64,000 nt of DNA from Zeus faber (taxonomy: Eukaryota > Chordata > Actinopteri > Zeiformes > Zeidae), in NCBI GenBank assembly GCA_960531495.1, contig OY482849.1, positions 1,245,399 to 1,309,398 on the forward strand, read 5' to 3'. The notes under the pieces were generated by a model. The model was not told the origin of the DNA and searched no databases. It was given only the letters and a program-made list of their open reading frames with translations. A program made the position numbers and the translations under genes. Position 1 is the first letter of the stretch; each line of letters opens with the position of its first letter. Below are positions 23,531 to 36,244 of the stretch, one piece after another.

Positions 23531-24325
23531 TAAAATGAAGTGAATAACATTGCTCATTTAGTTACAATGGGAATATATTCGGCAGTCAGTTCTTGAAGTT
23601 GATGTGTTGGAAGCAGGAAAAATGGGCAAGCGTAAGGATCTGAGCGACTTTGACAGGGGCCAAATTGTGATGACTAGACAACTGGGTCAGAGCATCTCTA
23701 AAACGGCAGGTCTTGTTCCCAGTATGCAGTGGTTAGTACCTAACAGAAGTGAACCAGTGAACCGGCAACAGGGTCATAGGTGCCCAAGGCTCATTGATGC
23801 GCATGTGGAGCGAGGGCTAGCCTGTCTGGATCAATCCCATAGAAGAGCTACTGTAGCACAAATTGGTGAAAACGGTAATGCTGGCTATGATAATAAGGTG
23901 TCAGAACGCACAGTGCGTCACAGCTTGCTGTGTATGGGGCTAGTATCCGCAAGCCGGTCAGAGTGCTCATGCTGACCCCTGTCCACCACCGAAACACATA
24001 CAATGGGCAGGGGAGCATCAGACCTGGACCATGGAGCAAAGGAAGAAGGTGGCCTTGTGTGATGAATAACGTTTTCTTTTACATCATGTGGATGGCCCGG
24101 GTTAGGGTCTGTCCAATTGAGCATCTGTAGGATGTGCTGGAACAACATGCCCGATACATGGGACCCCACCTCGGAACTAACAGGACTTGCTGCTAACGTC
24201 TTGGTGCCACACACCTTCAGAGGTCTTATGGAGTCCATGCCCCACAGATAATTTTGGGGCACGAGGGGGAGCCACACAATACTACTAGTTATTAGTGGTG
24301 GTTTAAATGTTCAATGTGGTTTTAA
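23531..24325 (+). mobile_element. Tc1-like transposon, internally deleted copy 2
   Basis: Same family as 5649-6526: shares GAAGTGAATAACATTGCTCA, TTCTTGAAGTTGATGTGTTG, GGGCAAGCGTAAGGATCTGA and CATGCTGACCCCTGTCCACC. The terminal inverted repeats are degraded. CATCATGTGGATGGCCCGGG is followed within about 20 bp by CCAATTGAGCATCTG, so the same central DDE segment is missing as in copy 1, with slightly different junction bases. The N-terminal frame 23604-23975 is open for 123 codons. Confidence 0.9.
23604..23975 (+). pseudogene. Tc1-like transposase N-terminal remnant
   Basis: Starts [20 protein letters not shown], then [35 protein letters not shown] and [14 protein letters not shown], covering the two helix-turn-helix domains of a Tc1 transposase. 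A short deletion removes sequence after TAGLV. The frame ends before the catalytic D residues, whose coding region is deleted downstream. DNA binding is conceivable in principle but unlikely given the damage. Confidence 0.8.
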
Positions 24326-24690
24326 TGCTGATATAAACACGTTGACATTATGATGGTCTGGCGTCGATGCATAGTTCGAAATTTCTCTAATTATCCGTCA
24401 CTCTCTGGTCAACAGATGCACTGGCCACAACGGGACATTGCGTTAACGCGCCGTCACAGTGCCACGAGATACTTCAATGAGTTCCAGCAGAGTGAACGTG
24501 ACGTAAAGCAGCTGTACTTCTGACAAATGTGTACGAGGCATTCGACTTAACGAAGAACAATGTATGACTGTATGCAATTTGGACCATTTATGCTAAAATA
24601 GCCAAGTTCCCGCTGTGTCAAAGTACATCGCCAATAAACGGTAAGCTGAGAGATAAGTGCTTGTGTGCCCATGGCGGGTGGGTGCCTTAC

Positions 24691-24883
24691 CTTCTATGGG
24701 CGAGGTTTTGAGCCGACGGCAGATCCCCTGCACGTCACCGTAGTTTTCCCTGATCTTGTTGACGGCCTCTCCACTCCGCAACTCCATCAGGTTTCTCAGG
24801 TCAGCCGTAGTCACCCCAAAGTCCCCGTCATGGTTGACCTCGGCAACTGAATTGCCGGGATGGTCTACGGAGTTGTTGGCCAT
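24691..24883 (-). CDS. atp2b4: atp2b coding exon 1: PMCA N-terminal cytosolic segment
   Basis: Encodes the first 64 residues. It starts at an ATG reading MANNSV, followed by NHDGDFG, LMELRSGEAV and RRLKTSP, all characteristic of the PMCA N-terminus. It ends at a GT donor (GAAG followed by GTAAGG) in phase 1. Mammalian PMCA1-3 usually have a few residues before this methionine (MGDM-); here the upstream in-frame codons are AAA and CAC and no earlier ATG is in frame nearby, so this start is chosen. This cytosolic part precedes membrane segment 1. Confidence 0.92.
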
Positions 24884-24989
24884 TTTGTGTTTTATTTTGG
24901 GTCGTTCCCCCCCACTAGCTTAGTGCAAAATATTTAAATCCCTCGAAGCAACACACAGTCCACCAAATGTCGATGAAGACACCGTCTTG
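24884..24989 (-). other. atp2b4: probable 5' UTR part of the first coding exon of atp2b
   Basis: Upstream of the start codon on the minus strand, a fair splice acceptor (pyrimidine-rich CCTTTTCCAACACAG) ends at 24990, so the exon carrying the ATG probably begins at 24989. Many atp2b genes start translation in the second exon, which agrees with an untranslated first exon further right (above 25000) that I could not locate. The boundary is inferred from the acceptor only. Confidence 0.45.
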
Positions 24990-25525
24990 CTGTGTTGGAA
25001 AAGGTCACCTTTGTAGGTATTGGCCGCCGATCTGAAAGTCTGAAGTCAACCCCTGACGCGGAAGTGCATCTTCCGGTCGTAAACTATGGAAACGGGTATG
25101 TAATCTGGATCCTCTGATTAATTCTTCTCTTCTCACTGTGAATAGAAGAAAAGGGAGAAAAAAAACATATTTTCAGTTTGGTGACTTATTCAAAAAAATT
25201 GGTCATAAGATAAAGCCTTGTAAATGGATTTGACATCACTTGTGGAACTAAGCACAAGACACAGGATAGGAGTTCATTTTGGCATAAAATTTGAAGAGTT
25301 TATCAAATTTTTTCAGAATTAGAAAAAACCTGCAAAATAAACTGTTTTCGTGTGATTAGGGTTCTGAAAGATAAAAGCAATCTCAGACCTTTTACTCCCA
25401 CTATGCACATGGCCGCCCTCCCCTCGCAAAAAAGAACTCCAAATAAAAATGATCTTTGCCGGATTTCTAGGAAATCTTTTCGGACACGATTGGCCTTGTC
25501 TGAGTCCCCACAGATTTTATTGGGT

Positions 25526-25655
25526 AAGAAGGGTGTTTGAGCAGCAATTGCATTGCAACAGCATTTGCTGCAGTTATAAAGGGAGGATTAAGAAGGGTGT
25601 TTGAGCAGCAATTGCATTGCAACAGCATTTGCTGCAGTTATAAAGGGAGGATTAA
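25526..25655. repeat. perfect 64-bp tandem duplication
   Basis: Two identical 64-bp units starting AAGAAGGGTGTTTGAGCAGC and ending TAAAGGGAGGATT. No base differs between them, which points to a recent event or an assembly duplication. Confidence 0.95.
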
Positions 25656-27496
25656 GGGGTGCATTGAATTTAGCAGCAGGGGCGGATCTTCCGTGGGCAC
25701 ACCGCCCCCCCTTGTGTCTGATTGGCCACCCTGTGTGCCCCCCAACTGTAATTGGCTTGAGTGTTTTTTTTGGGGGGGCGTTGCACAAGGAAATGTACAG
25801 AAATAGATAAATAATAATATACAATAACAAATAATAATATATAACAACTAAATAAATACTTGGCCCTGAGTGATGTCAGGCAAGCAAATGGGTCTGCAGG
25901 TCTAACCTGTCTCTTAAAGAGCCTTGTAGGAAGGAAACAGCGTAGCCGATACACGTAAGTACGGCACAGCTAGAAACCAGCAGAAGGCTGTCACTGAAAG
26001 TTCACAGGAAGAAACCATCTGAAGCCGCACAATAATCACGTTTGAGGTATGAACACTATTTCTAAGTTCCTGAGTGTTACATATGACTAATGCTTTCATA
26101 TGGTTAGTTAAGCTGTCCGTCTGGTAAGCTAAAGTTAGCATGGACATGTTAGGATGGACAAGTCTCCTTTTTCACACACTGTTTCCCGACATGAATTAAA
26201 AACAGTACAAGTATGTTGTTGCTTTTCATTGTGTTTGTAGGCGTGTTCTCAAGGTAACAATGAAACTGAGAAAGGGAGATATTCAAGACTTCTTCATTAA
26301 GAAGAAACCTCAGGCTTAGGCTCATAGCAGGGACAGTGTAGGTCAGGCTGAGAGCACTAAAAGCAACAGTCAGGGTCAGTCTGAATGCAGACATGGACCA
26401 TCAGATAATTTCCAGAGCCAGACCAGCACCCGTGGACCTCCAGGTGAAAATACAGATATGAAGAAAATTATTTAAAACATAGTCACATTTATACCACATG
26501 CTTCAGTTTGTTGTTCAGTGAATGAAGTGATTAATTAAATGATCTACTTTTAATACTAAATTAAACTGATGGCATTGTGTACTGTGCCATTTTTAATAGT
26601 ATGCCTTTTGTAAACATCTACACTTTATGCCATATTGTAAAAAGTATAAATTTCATTGAAATTTAAAATATTTATATTTATATATTTAATTTACAATACA
26701 AACAATAAGGGAGCAGGAAAAAAGTTACATCGAGATCTCTGACGTCACACCTGGTGTGCCCCTGTGTTGCCCCGGAAGTTATAGCAGTAGAGGGGCAAAA
26801 GGGCATAGACGCAATGACAGGCGACCTAATGAAACGGCCTGTTACGAACATTAAAATAACAGATTTCTCTGGGTTTGAAAATTGCTGGAAACATTTTGGA
26901 TAATGCAAGTACACAACTGAACAAAATATATAACATAAGTCTAGTCGTTTTTAGACATTTATGGCTGGCCCAGCCCTAATAATACGGTTCCTGTTCCAGA
27001 AGGTTCTGAGCCTAAATGGTTCCTCATTTATTCCCTGTACCTTGGTGGAAAAGTGTCATAATGTGCTTGTCTAAGATTGGAGGGCTTGTCTTGTCCACTT
27101 TAAATGCAAAGGGAAAAAAAGCCACTTAGCTCCACTGTGAAACTGCCATTTTTCTTCAGGCAATGACTGAGACACCACAGAAAGATCCATGGTGAGTGCT
27201 GCCAATTGCCAACATTATCTGCTTTGCATGGTTAGTATTTTAAAGGGTTTTGTATGAGTGGAGAAAGCCGCTCTATAGGTGGAGCTCTGCTGTGTATTGG
27301 AGCTTATTCTAATAAGCAGATGAAGATACGCTAATGTGATTCTCTTGGGTGTGTGTGTGTACACAATTGACTGTGTGTTTGTTTGGCCTGAGTGTCACAT
27401 TCCATGACACCACAACTAATCACATAAGTGCACATCAAAGGATGACCTCCATTTTACACTACTTAGTGTGCCATGGAGATCCTATACAAGTAGTGC

Positions 27497-27637
<141 letters not shown>

Positions 27638-28791
27638 ATTAGCCTAGAATAGGGCGGTACTTGCCCACCCGAGCCCAACAATCTACCCTTCTTTGGGGTA
27701 AAACTGTCACAGCTCTTAGAAATTAAACTCGATTTAAGAATTTCTGAGGCTTGCTGTTAACAAGCTTACTTGATTTCATTCACACAAGCAATGTGTTTCT
27801 ACATGCTGCCACCATAGTCATAGAGAAAAAGACAGAGAATATACAAACATGCACACAAAAGTCCCATTAAGAAGGATGGTTAATCTTATAATAAAAATCT
27901 TTAGCACAAATAAAATTTGTGGTGAAGTCATGGCACAAAAAGAGAGAACAATGTTAATAAAACAGCTTCAATATTAATGTTAACAGCTCGGGACAATGTC
28001 AATTTTAAAGTGACAGAGAATCTGCGTAAAATGCTGTAATAAAATGGTTTGTGCTATATGTACACATATAATAGAGTATATTCGTAAAAATAAAAAGCAT
28101 TACTCTATAAGCACCTTAAAGACAACCTCTACCCAATTTCACTTCCTGCTTTGCGATTTTCTCCACAAATAAAATATGCTAGTAATTGAACATCACACGT
28201 GAACAACACCATGGCAACCAGGGATAAATAAAACAGGCTGGAAGCAGTGATAAAGATGAGGATACTAGGGAGTATCAAGAGTGAAACTTGAGGTCACAAA
28301 TGTCTCTCAGTTGCAAAGTGTAACAGTGTAAATAAATTCATCTTCAGAGCTTGAAATTCTTAAACATTAGATAGCTAAATACTGCAGGTGGCCTTTAAGA
28401 CTGGTGCCAAAATGATGTATCAAACCAAACAGGTTTGGCGTATACTCCCCCTCAAGCTCTTGCACATTCCACAAAAATCCACTGGTTTCCTGTACCTTGG
28501 TGATAGAGTGGCTTAACATGCTTGTCTAAGACTGGCTGGCTGTCTTGTCAACTTTAAATACAAAGAAAATCATCTGCCAAGAGGGTGCAGTGTTTTCCCA
28601 ACAACAAGCCTTTGATAAATAGTGACCTAAAGGCCCAACAATGACAAGAAGAGGGCCTTCATGTTTGGTGACAACAAAGAACTGATGCTTGTGCAGAAGG
28701 GGCTGAGGGAGAAGCTGAGTGAGAGTCAGGAGACCTAAAGGAAGAAGATGTAGGACAACCTACAACAGAACAATCCAATAGAGGTGTACAG

Positions 28792-29607
28792 TAGGGTTTA
28801 ATCCCGGGAAACGGGATTCCTGGGAATGCCCATCCAAATAATTTCCCGTGTCCCGGGAAAACAGGATTTTATTTTATTAAGAACATATTGTGATAGGCCT
28901 ATAATTATAAAATATGTACTGTACGTCTTAATTGTACTTTTATGCAATGCAGATATTTTTTTAGTTTATGCAACAGCTGTGTGTGCACTGCATTTGCCGG
29001 TGGAACACACCGAAAGCTTGTTGTAATGTTGTTGTACGCAGCGCACCAAAGTCTGTATGTTAAAATTAGGGTGATGTCTGTTTTATCTATGACTGGCCCC
29101 TGTCTGTTTTATTTATAATATACAGTACATAAGCATATTTAGTTTGATTATGTAGTAAATGTTGAATTATAAAAGGCCATTTTGTTATATTTTATTTTTG
29201 CATAGGCCTATCTATAATGTTTTATAGGCTATTATTTTGTTATAATTCAAGACCACTGTAGTAGGCCTGCCCTGTTCTTAAAATTTGAGTGGCATTTCTA
29301 CGTAAAGCATAGCATGCACGCCACTGGGATTGCTCACTGTATTGACTTAAATACACAATTGAACGGAGTAACTTTAAGATGCTAAAGAAATGCTGAATCT
29401 TAATAATTATTAATACCACCAAATAATACACTAAAGTGGGCAGGTTGGGACCAATATTTCTCCTTGTTGCATTAATGTTGCTTGATATATGACCAATGCG
29501 TTTTGGCAATAGCTGAAAACAAGTCAATTTCCTGGAATTCCCGGGATAGTGTGCTTCTTTTCCCAGGATAGAAAACATTTTATTTTCTGGAAAAATATTA
29601 AACCCTA
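28792..29607. mobile_element. hAT-type non-autonomous element with perfect 8-bp target duplication
   Basis: Termini TAGGGTTTAATCCCGGGAAA (left) and, reverse-complemented, TAGGGTTTAATATTTTTCCA (right) share an 11-bp perfect core. GTGTACAG occurs immediately before (28784-28791) and immediately after (29608-29615). CCCGGGA motifs repeat inside both ends. Length is 816 bp and no transposase frame is present, so it was mobilised in trans. An exact 8-bp duplication is the hAT signature. Confidence 0.85.
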
Positions 29608-29615
29608 GTGTACAG

Positions 29616-31712
29616 CAGCATGAGGATGTTTTTATAAGCAGGTTTACAACCCGCAAGTATTGAGTGATCTGTACAGAGCAAACAAGTTGAACAGGTTGTT
29701 TAAGGTTCTGCAAGGTTCTTTCAAGGTTTGGCGTGGGGCTGACATTGTCATCTGCCCCCTAGCTCCTACAGCACTGCTTAACTACCGGTCCGCTTTGCTT
29801 CAACCTCTGGTTCGTCTACACCCATTCATTCCCCTCATCTTCCCCACTCCAGCGCATCCTGGCCACCATTTCTCCCACCCCCTACATGGCACATTTAGCA
29901 CCAGACTGTAACAACGACAATGCTCCAAAGAGCAGTACAGGAGGTATTTTGTGCCTGCTGCAATAAAAATGTATTGCCCCTTTCCCACTGCACAAAAAAC
30001 CCGGTAACGCGCTAACATCTGGCATTTGTCATTAGTGGGTAAGGTTATACCTGAGCTTCAGTCCCGGGACAAATTACCCTGCAATAGACACAGGTTTTTA
30101 TCAGCTCCAGCTCCAGTTAGCTCTAATTTTGGCCTCTTTACTGGCGCGATGCGACATGCCGTGAAGTTCCGGACGTTGACGCGTAAAAAGACAGGAATAT
30201 CCGTGTATCATTCGAAGATTTCATATCCGATTTAGAATCCAAAATCAGAAGTTAATGAGTTTTTTCCCTCTATGTGTGGGACCATGAAATGTTTTGAGTG
30301 TCGGGACCACAGTGGAGAACCCCCACACTACCCGCTGGTCTCCGAGCCACTCCAGCACCAAATCAGCACCACCCCAAGCCGGTCTCCAAACCGGAAGAAC
30401 CTCTGCGCTCCCCGCCGCCGAAGGACCGGTGCAGGGAGCATGGATACTCCATGCTGCTTCTACTGTAGTGTTGGGTCGTTCACGAACGATCCCATTCTTT
30501 TAAATGGCTCTATTTGTAGGAACGAGGGGAACCGAGTCTCGCTGGGTGATAATTATTATTGTTATTATTTTTTGCAATTTCTGTCCATGGATGAATCAAG
30601 GATAAATCTAATGCAATCTAATCTATGTACTGGAACTTGATTTGTTTGAATTTAAAGAGCCTGTGGTTCATAGACATTTGCCATTGAGACAGAATATTGC
30701 ACAGCATCAGAGTAAAACAAAAGATCCATGCAAAGACACAAAGCATTCAAAAGGGTCATTTAACAATCCATTTGACCAACCAACTGAAATTAATCATGGC
30801 TATTAAACCATTTCCTGAATAGAAAAGGTTAAAGAAATGGAGAGAAATAAAAGCCATGGTACCTTTAATGACTGCACCATTTTTCCAATGCATATGAAGT
30901 TACAGTCTGAACAAACGAGCGATCACAATACCACACCTTTAAGTCGAAAGGTGTGCATTCATCCCTTATCAACCACCCTGTCTAACACAGAGACACATAT
31001 AAAACACACCTTATAACACCTCAACTTCTTGGTTACCACCAAGTTTCCTCTCATGTGACTGTGGTTATGCTTCAACAAGCAAGTCTTATTAAATTAGATT
31101 TACATGGGTCACAAAACTCACATGCAGACCTTCTTTCTCATGCTGTCACTTAGCAAACCTCTTGTGCTTGCAATTTAACACCAAGTATCTATTCTAAGGA
31201 GAGAAACCATCTGAAAAAAAAGATGGTATGAATATGAGCGTCACCAGAGATTGAGGGAATGCTAGAAACGAGTAGCGAGAAACGCACAATATGAAAGTAT
31301 GAAAGTTTCTCTGTGCACAGTCAATTAGGTGAGCACAGCTCTGTGTGTCAGAGCTGATTAGGAGGATGCAAAGAGAGAAAGGTGAAATCAAGAGATTGCA
31401 GATGATTGAATAATTTTGCTGGATGACACCCTCTTACCACTCAAGGTTTCCCTCTCCACCTCAGAAGACTTTTGTTTCATGATCATCATTGCAGGTACTT
31501 TTATGGTATCGGACGAATTGCATTGATGGTAATGATTATGGAATCATTCTGTGTTATTAAATTTTCAAAGACTGATGGCAAAATGGTTTACCTCTTCAGC
31601 GTCATATGTGATAAATACACCTCTTACATCTTGAATCTTGAATCAACAAGCCAAAAATACAACTAAAGGTTTGTACAGTAAATGGTAAATGTCTCAAGTC
31701 ATTTTCTTAATG

Positions 31713-31752
<40 letters not shown>

Positions 31753-32182
31753 GCTTGAAGGAGTATATTTAATGCAGACCTTTACCTCTGTAATTCCAAT
31801 TTAAAAACTAAAATTGCTATTGAAAATGTAAGTATAGTTTGAGAACCGGTATCTAAGCCAAGGTACCAATACTGAATATTTGTCTTTCATACCTGGACCT
31901 ATTTCAGGTAAAAAATAAAACCATGCAAAATTTAGTAAATAAAGTATTAAATCACAAAAAAGTCAATATGCACTGGTCAGTGAAACATACACAGTACAGT
32001 TCTATGTTTTGTTGTTTGTGCTTAGTTCATCAATTGTGACAGTTAGTGTGTAAGCATGGTGAACATGGCATGGAGAACGCGTATAAAAAAAAATACTACA
32101 GCACAAACTTTACTTATCTTTGTCTGGTAGAACCAACTCCATCTAAATAGGCGGAGCAGCTGGCTAAAGCACTGGGCTGGAT
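29616..32182. other. unassigned stretch with repeat fragments
   Basis: 29975-30190 starts CCCCTTTCCCACTGCACAAA, a common fish transposon terminus, and contains no intact frame. 30465-30540 holds GTTGGGTCGTTCACGAACGA, a palindromic repeat terminus. (TA)n lies at 31715-31749. Otherwise AT-rich and without a recognised gene. Confidence 0.4.
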
Positions 32183-32578
32183 TGTAACGGGTGTGGTTAG
32201 GACCCAATTGCAGCACAAAGACAGGCAGGGATATTTGGTAATGTTTTTTATTTGTAGAGCAGACGGAAGACAGGCAGGGAGCAGGCAGGATATGTCGTCG
32301 GGGACAGGCAGGTTCGATAACGAGGAGTGCAGACAGAAGACAGGCAGGATACGTGGTCGGAGCGAGGCAGAGTCGGTAGCGGGGAATCAGTCCTGAGAAC
32401 GCTGGAGAGTCTGGTGCACGCATCGAAGACAATGTGGCAATGGGTGACTGGTGAGAGAGGCATATATAGTGGTTAAATTGCAGATCTGGAACAGCTGTGT
32501 GCGCAGATGAATAGAGTTTGGCTAATGGGACAGGTAAGGAGAGGGAGGGGAAAGTAGAAGAAGGCGGAGATCATGACA
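32183..32578 (-). repeat. 3' LTR of Gypsy element 2 (396 bp)
   Basis: Plus-strand ends are TGTAACGGGTGTGG and GATCATGACA. It contains an extra block of about 80 bp (around 32335-32420, GACAGGCAGGATACGTGGTC to GAGTCTGGTGCACGCATCGA) that is absent from the partner LTR. The preceding PPT side is C-rich on the plus strand (ACCCCCCCCT, 32581 onward). Confidence 0.92.
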
Positions 32579-32589
32579 GAACCCCCCCC

Positions 32590-33800
32590 TCAAGGCATCC
32601 TCCGCCTCTGAAACATCGCTGGACGACGCAGACAAGAGAGGTGGTGGGGTCTGCGGTCGGGAGGGTTGACCCGGCCTGGAGGGCTGGTCAGGATGGCACT
32701 GATGGAAGCTCCTGATGAGGGTGTGGTCCAGAATGTGCCTCGCAGGAACCCAGGACCTCTCCTCCGGGTCGTAACCCTCCCAATCCACCAGGTACTGCAG
32801 GCCTCTCCCACGCCGGCGGGAACGTAGGAGACAGCAGACAGAAAAGGCAGGACCCCCGTCAATAAAGCACGGAGGAGGCGGGGGAGGTGCAAGGGGACCA
32901 GAGCACTCTCCCGGGCTGGCTTGACCTTGGACACGTGGAAGGTGGGATGGACGTGCATGGACCTGGGGAGCTTGAGCCGCACTGCCACCGGGTTGACGAA
33001 CTTCTCGATCTTGAACGGGATGATGAACCGAAGAGCCAGCTTCTTAAGAGTCCACCTTCAGGGGGAGATCCCGGGTGGAGAGCCAGACCTTCTGGCCCGG
33101 CTGGACCTCCGGGGCCTGGGAGCGGCGACGGTTGGGGGCAGAGGCGTTGCGGCCAGCGGCTCGGAGGAGGGCGGCCTGGGCCCGGGTCCAGGTCCTGCGA
33201 CAGTGGCGAATGAAGGCCTGGACGGACGGGCAGGAAGCCTCCCTCTCAAGGGCCGGGAACAGAGGGGGTTGGAAGCCTAGGCGCACTGGAAGGGGGAGAG
33301 GCCTGTGGCCGAACTGGTCAGGGTGTTGTGGGCATATTCCACCCACAAAAGCTGCTCAGACCAGGACGACGGGTGTTGAGACGTCATGCAGCGAAGGGCC
33401 GTCTCCATCTCCTTGTTCTTCCGCTCCGTTTGGCCGTTGAACTGGGGGTGGTGCCCTGAGGACAGGCTGACGGTGGCCCCCAGGAGCGAACAGAACTCCC
33501 TCCAGAAGACCGAGGCGAACTGGGGACCCCGGTCTGATACAACATCTACCGGGATGCCATGGAGGCGGAAGACGTGATACAACAGTAGCTTGGCGGTGCC
33601 CTTGGCCGACGGGAGCTTCGGTAGAGGCACAAAGTGAGCCATCTTGCTGAACCTATCCACCACGGTGAGGATGGTAGTGTTACCACTAGACGGTGGCAGA
33701 CCGGTGACGAAGTCCAAGGAGATGTGAGACCAGGGGCGATGAGGAACCGGCAGTGGGTGTAGAAGACCGGCAGGAGCAAGAAGAGAGGATTTGTGCTGAT
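32590..33800 (-). pseudogene. integrase and chromodomain remnant of Gypsy element 2
   Basis: The frame 33717-33277 reads [57 protein letters not shown] and [20 protein letters not shown], covering the first two acidic residues (D..D) and the glutamate of the integrase core. After frameshifts, [17 protein letters not shown] and [20 protein letters not shown] (32788-32522) form the C-terminal chromodomain that defines chromoviruses. Confidence 0.88.
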
Positions 33801-34053
33801 TACAGGTGGGGCAGGCATTGACGAACCCTCTGACGTCCTCACCCAGGGAGGGCCACCAGAAGCGACGCTGGACGACCTCCTTCGTCCGCTGGATCCCCGG
33901 GTGGCAGGTGAGTTGGGAGACGGGCCCACTGGAGATCCTCGGACCGGAGGTCAGGCAGGACGAACAGACGGTCGGGCGGACATGCGCTGGGTCCAGGTTG
34001 GTCCTGGGCGGCGGCTCTTACTTTCTCCTCCACCTCCCAAGTGAGTGTGGCGA

Positions 34054-34743
34054 CTAGACGGGAGAACGGTAGAATGGTGTCGGGGTCAGCAGCGTCTTCC
34101 TTCTCCTCCTGGAACTGCCGGGACAGGGCGTCGGGTTTGACATTGCGTGACCCCGCCGATAGGAGAGGGGGAGATTGAATCGGGTGAGGAAGAGCGCCCA
34201 ACGAGCCTGACGGGAGTTCAGCCTCCTGGCGGACTGAATATACTCCAGGTTCTTGTGGTCAGTCCACACCAGGAACGGCAGCTGGGTTCCCTCTAGCCAG
34301 TGTCGCCACTCTTCCAGGTCCAATTTGACGGCGAGAAGCTCCCTATTCCCGATGTCGTAGTTCCTCTCGGCCGGGGTCAAACGCCTGGAGAAGAAGGCGC
34401 AGGGACGAAGTTTCTGATCGGAGGCAGTTCCCTGGGACAGGACAGCTCCAATACCCATGTCGGAGGCGTCCACTTCCACCACAAACTGCCGTTCGGGGTC
34501 AGGCAATACCAGAAAGGGGGCTGAAGTGAACCGTGCCTTCAGGGCCAGTAAGGCGTCGTTGGCGGCGGCGGACCACAGGAACGGCACCTTGGAGGAGGTT
34601 AGGGGTGTGAGAGGGGCCGCCATCGTGCTGTAGCCTCGGATGAACCTCCGATAGAAGTTGGCAAAACCGAGGAAGCGCTGGAGTTGTTTGCGGGTGTCCG
34701 GGGTAGGCCAGGTGGTGACGGCGGAGACCTTGGTGGAGTCCAT
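34054..34743 (-). pseudogene. RT connection and RNase H remnant of Gypsy element 2
   Basis: A 229-codon open frame starting within [20 protein letters not shown] and [17 protein letters not shown] (RT thumb/connection), then RNase H with [40 protein letters not shown] and [20 protein letters not shown]. The RNase H acidic residues (VDAS, NRELLA, WTDHKN) are preserved, so this is the best preserved coding part of the element. A frameshift near 34160 breaks the link to the integrase. Confidence 0.88.
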
Positions 34744-34799
34744 CTGGATGGACCCCCAACATGTCGGATGCGGAGCTGGAGCTGGTGGATGGCTGAGGT

Positions 34800-35239
34800 G
34801 CGGCGGCTTGCTTCAGGCAGACCTGATGGCACGCAGGACTCCATCCCAGAATAGCCCCTGTGGCCCAGTCGAGGTGTGGGTTGTGACGCCGGAGCCAGGG
34901 GAACCCCAGGAGGAGAGGGTGACGAGGTGAGTGCAGGATGCAGAACTGAATCATCTCGTGGTGGTTGCCGGACAGGAGCATGGGAACCATCTGATGGGTG
35001 ACTGTCCCCAGGAGGCGGCCATCCAGGGCAGTGGCAGGAACCGGAGAGGGTAGGAGAACTCGGCCAACACCCAGCTGCCGTGCTAGGTTATCGTCGATGA
35101 TGTTAACATCGGAACCAGAGTCAATAAGTATGGCGAGGGAATGTGAGCCTTGGGGCAGCAGCACAGCCTGGCACAGGGGGCGTAGGTTGGAGGAGGATTT
35201 GGAGGTGTGGTTCACCAGGAACTCCGCCCTCACTGGCAA
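34800..35239 (-). pseudogene. protease remnant of Gypsy element 2
   Basis: The minus-strand frame contains [20 protein letters not shown], the aspartic-protease DSG motif, followed by LLSGNHHEMIQFCILHSPRH and LLGFPWLRRHNPHLDWATG. After [20 protein letters not shown] the frame passes directly towards RT thumb sequence, so the whole RT fingers/palm, including Y-x-D-D, has been lost. Confidence 0.85.
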
Positions 35240-35289
35240 GCCCGGCCCTTTTACCCGTACACCCGGAAATGTAGTGTCCAGCTAGACCG

Positions 35290-36228
35290 CAGTAGAGGCA
35301 AAGGTTACCCACCCGGCGTCTCTCCTTCTCCTCCGGCGTGAGGCTGGCCCGGCCAACCTGCATGGGAGAGGCCCCACTCGTGGGTTGATGGGCCGGAGGA
35401 TCTGGCGGCCCAGAGGAACCTGGAAGACGGGTTGCTGGGCGGCGCTCCACTTGCCTCCGACGCCTCTCTAGCTGCCGGGCCTGGATGCATCAGTCGATAC
35501 GGGAAGCAAGCTCAATAATGCCATCGAGAGAGGTGGGCAGGTTGTGGGAAACTAGCTCATCCTTCATGTACTCTGCTAATCCCATCAGGAACGCATCAAT
35601 CTGGGCTGCCGGGTTCCACTCGCTCAGTCGAGCCTGGGTGTGGAAGTCGATCGCGTAATCGACCATGGAGCGGGACCCTTGACTGAGACCCCGGAGACCA
35701 CCAGCAGCATCGGGACCTCTTGATGTCACCCCGAACACCTTGCGGAGCTCGGCGGCGAAGGCGTGGAAGGAGGAGCAGGCTGGTGTGCGTTGTTCCCACT
35801 CGGCCGTTCCCCACAGCCGAGCACGGCCCGTCAGGTGGTTTACGGCGAACGCCACCCTGGCATCCTCGGAGGCGAAGGTGTGGGGCTGCAGTGCGAAGAG
35901 GATGGAACAGTTCGTGATGAACGGACTACAGCCGTCTGCGTCTCCGGCGTAGTGTTCTGGAACCCCCACCCGGGGCTCCAGGGAGTACCCAGGCCGGGCC
36001 GGTGCTGGTGGAGGTGGGTCCGGGGAAGCAGGCGGTGGGATGAACTGACCGAGAGCGATGGTGAGCTGCTAGACCTGGGCGGCTAGCGTGGTGAGCCCTT
36101 GCTCCTAGCTAGCCGCTGCTAGCCAAACGTCCGCTGAGGTGGAGGCTAGGACAGCCTCCTTGTGTTGGAGCTGTGACTCCACCCTTCCCAGGCGTGCCAG
36201 CGACTCAGGGTTGTGTGCTGGGTCCATT
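35290..36228 (-). pseudogene. gag remnant of Gypsy element 2
   Basis: ATG at 36228 on the minus strand begins MDPAHNPESLARLGRVESQL. In-frame stops occur near 36108 and 36070. The frame then reads PEHYAGDADGCSPFITNCSI, RARLWGTAEWEQRTPACSSF and YAIDFHTQARLSEWNPAAQI (gag capsid-like), and after a further stop, [16 protein letters not shown], a CX2CX4HX4C zinc knuckle. The arrangement is typical of Gypsy gag; the stops make it a pseudogene. Confidence 0.88.
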
Positions 36229-36244
36229 GTTGGCCAGATTGTAC

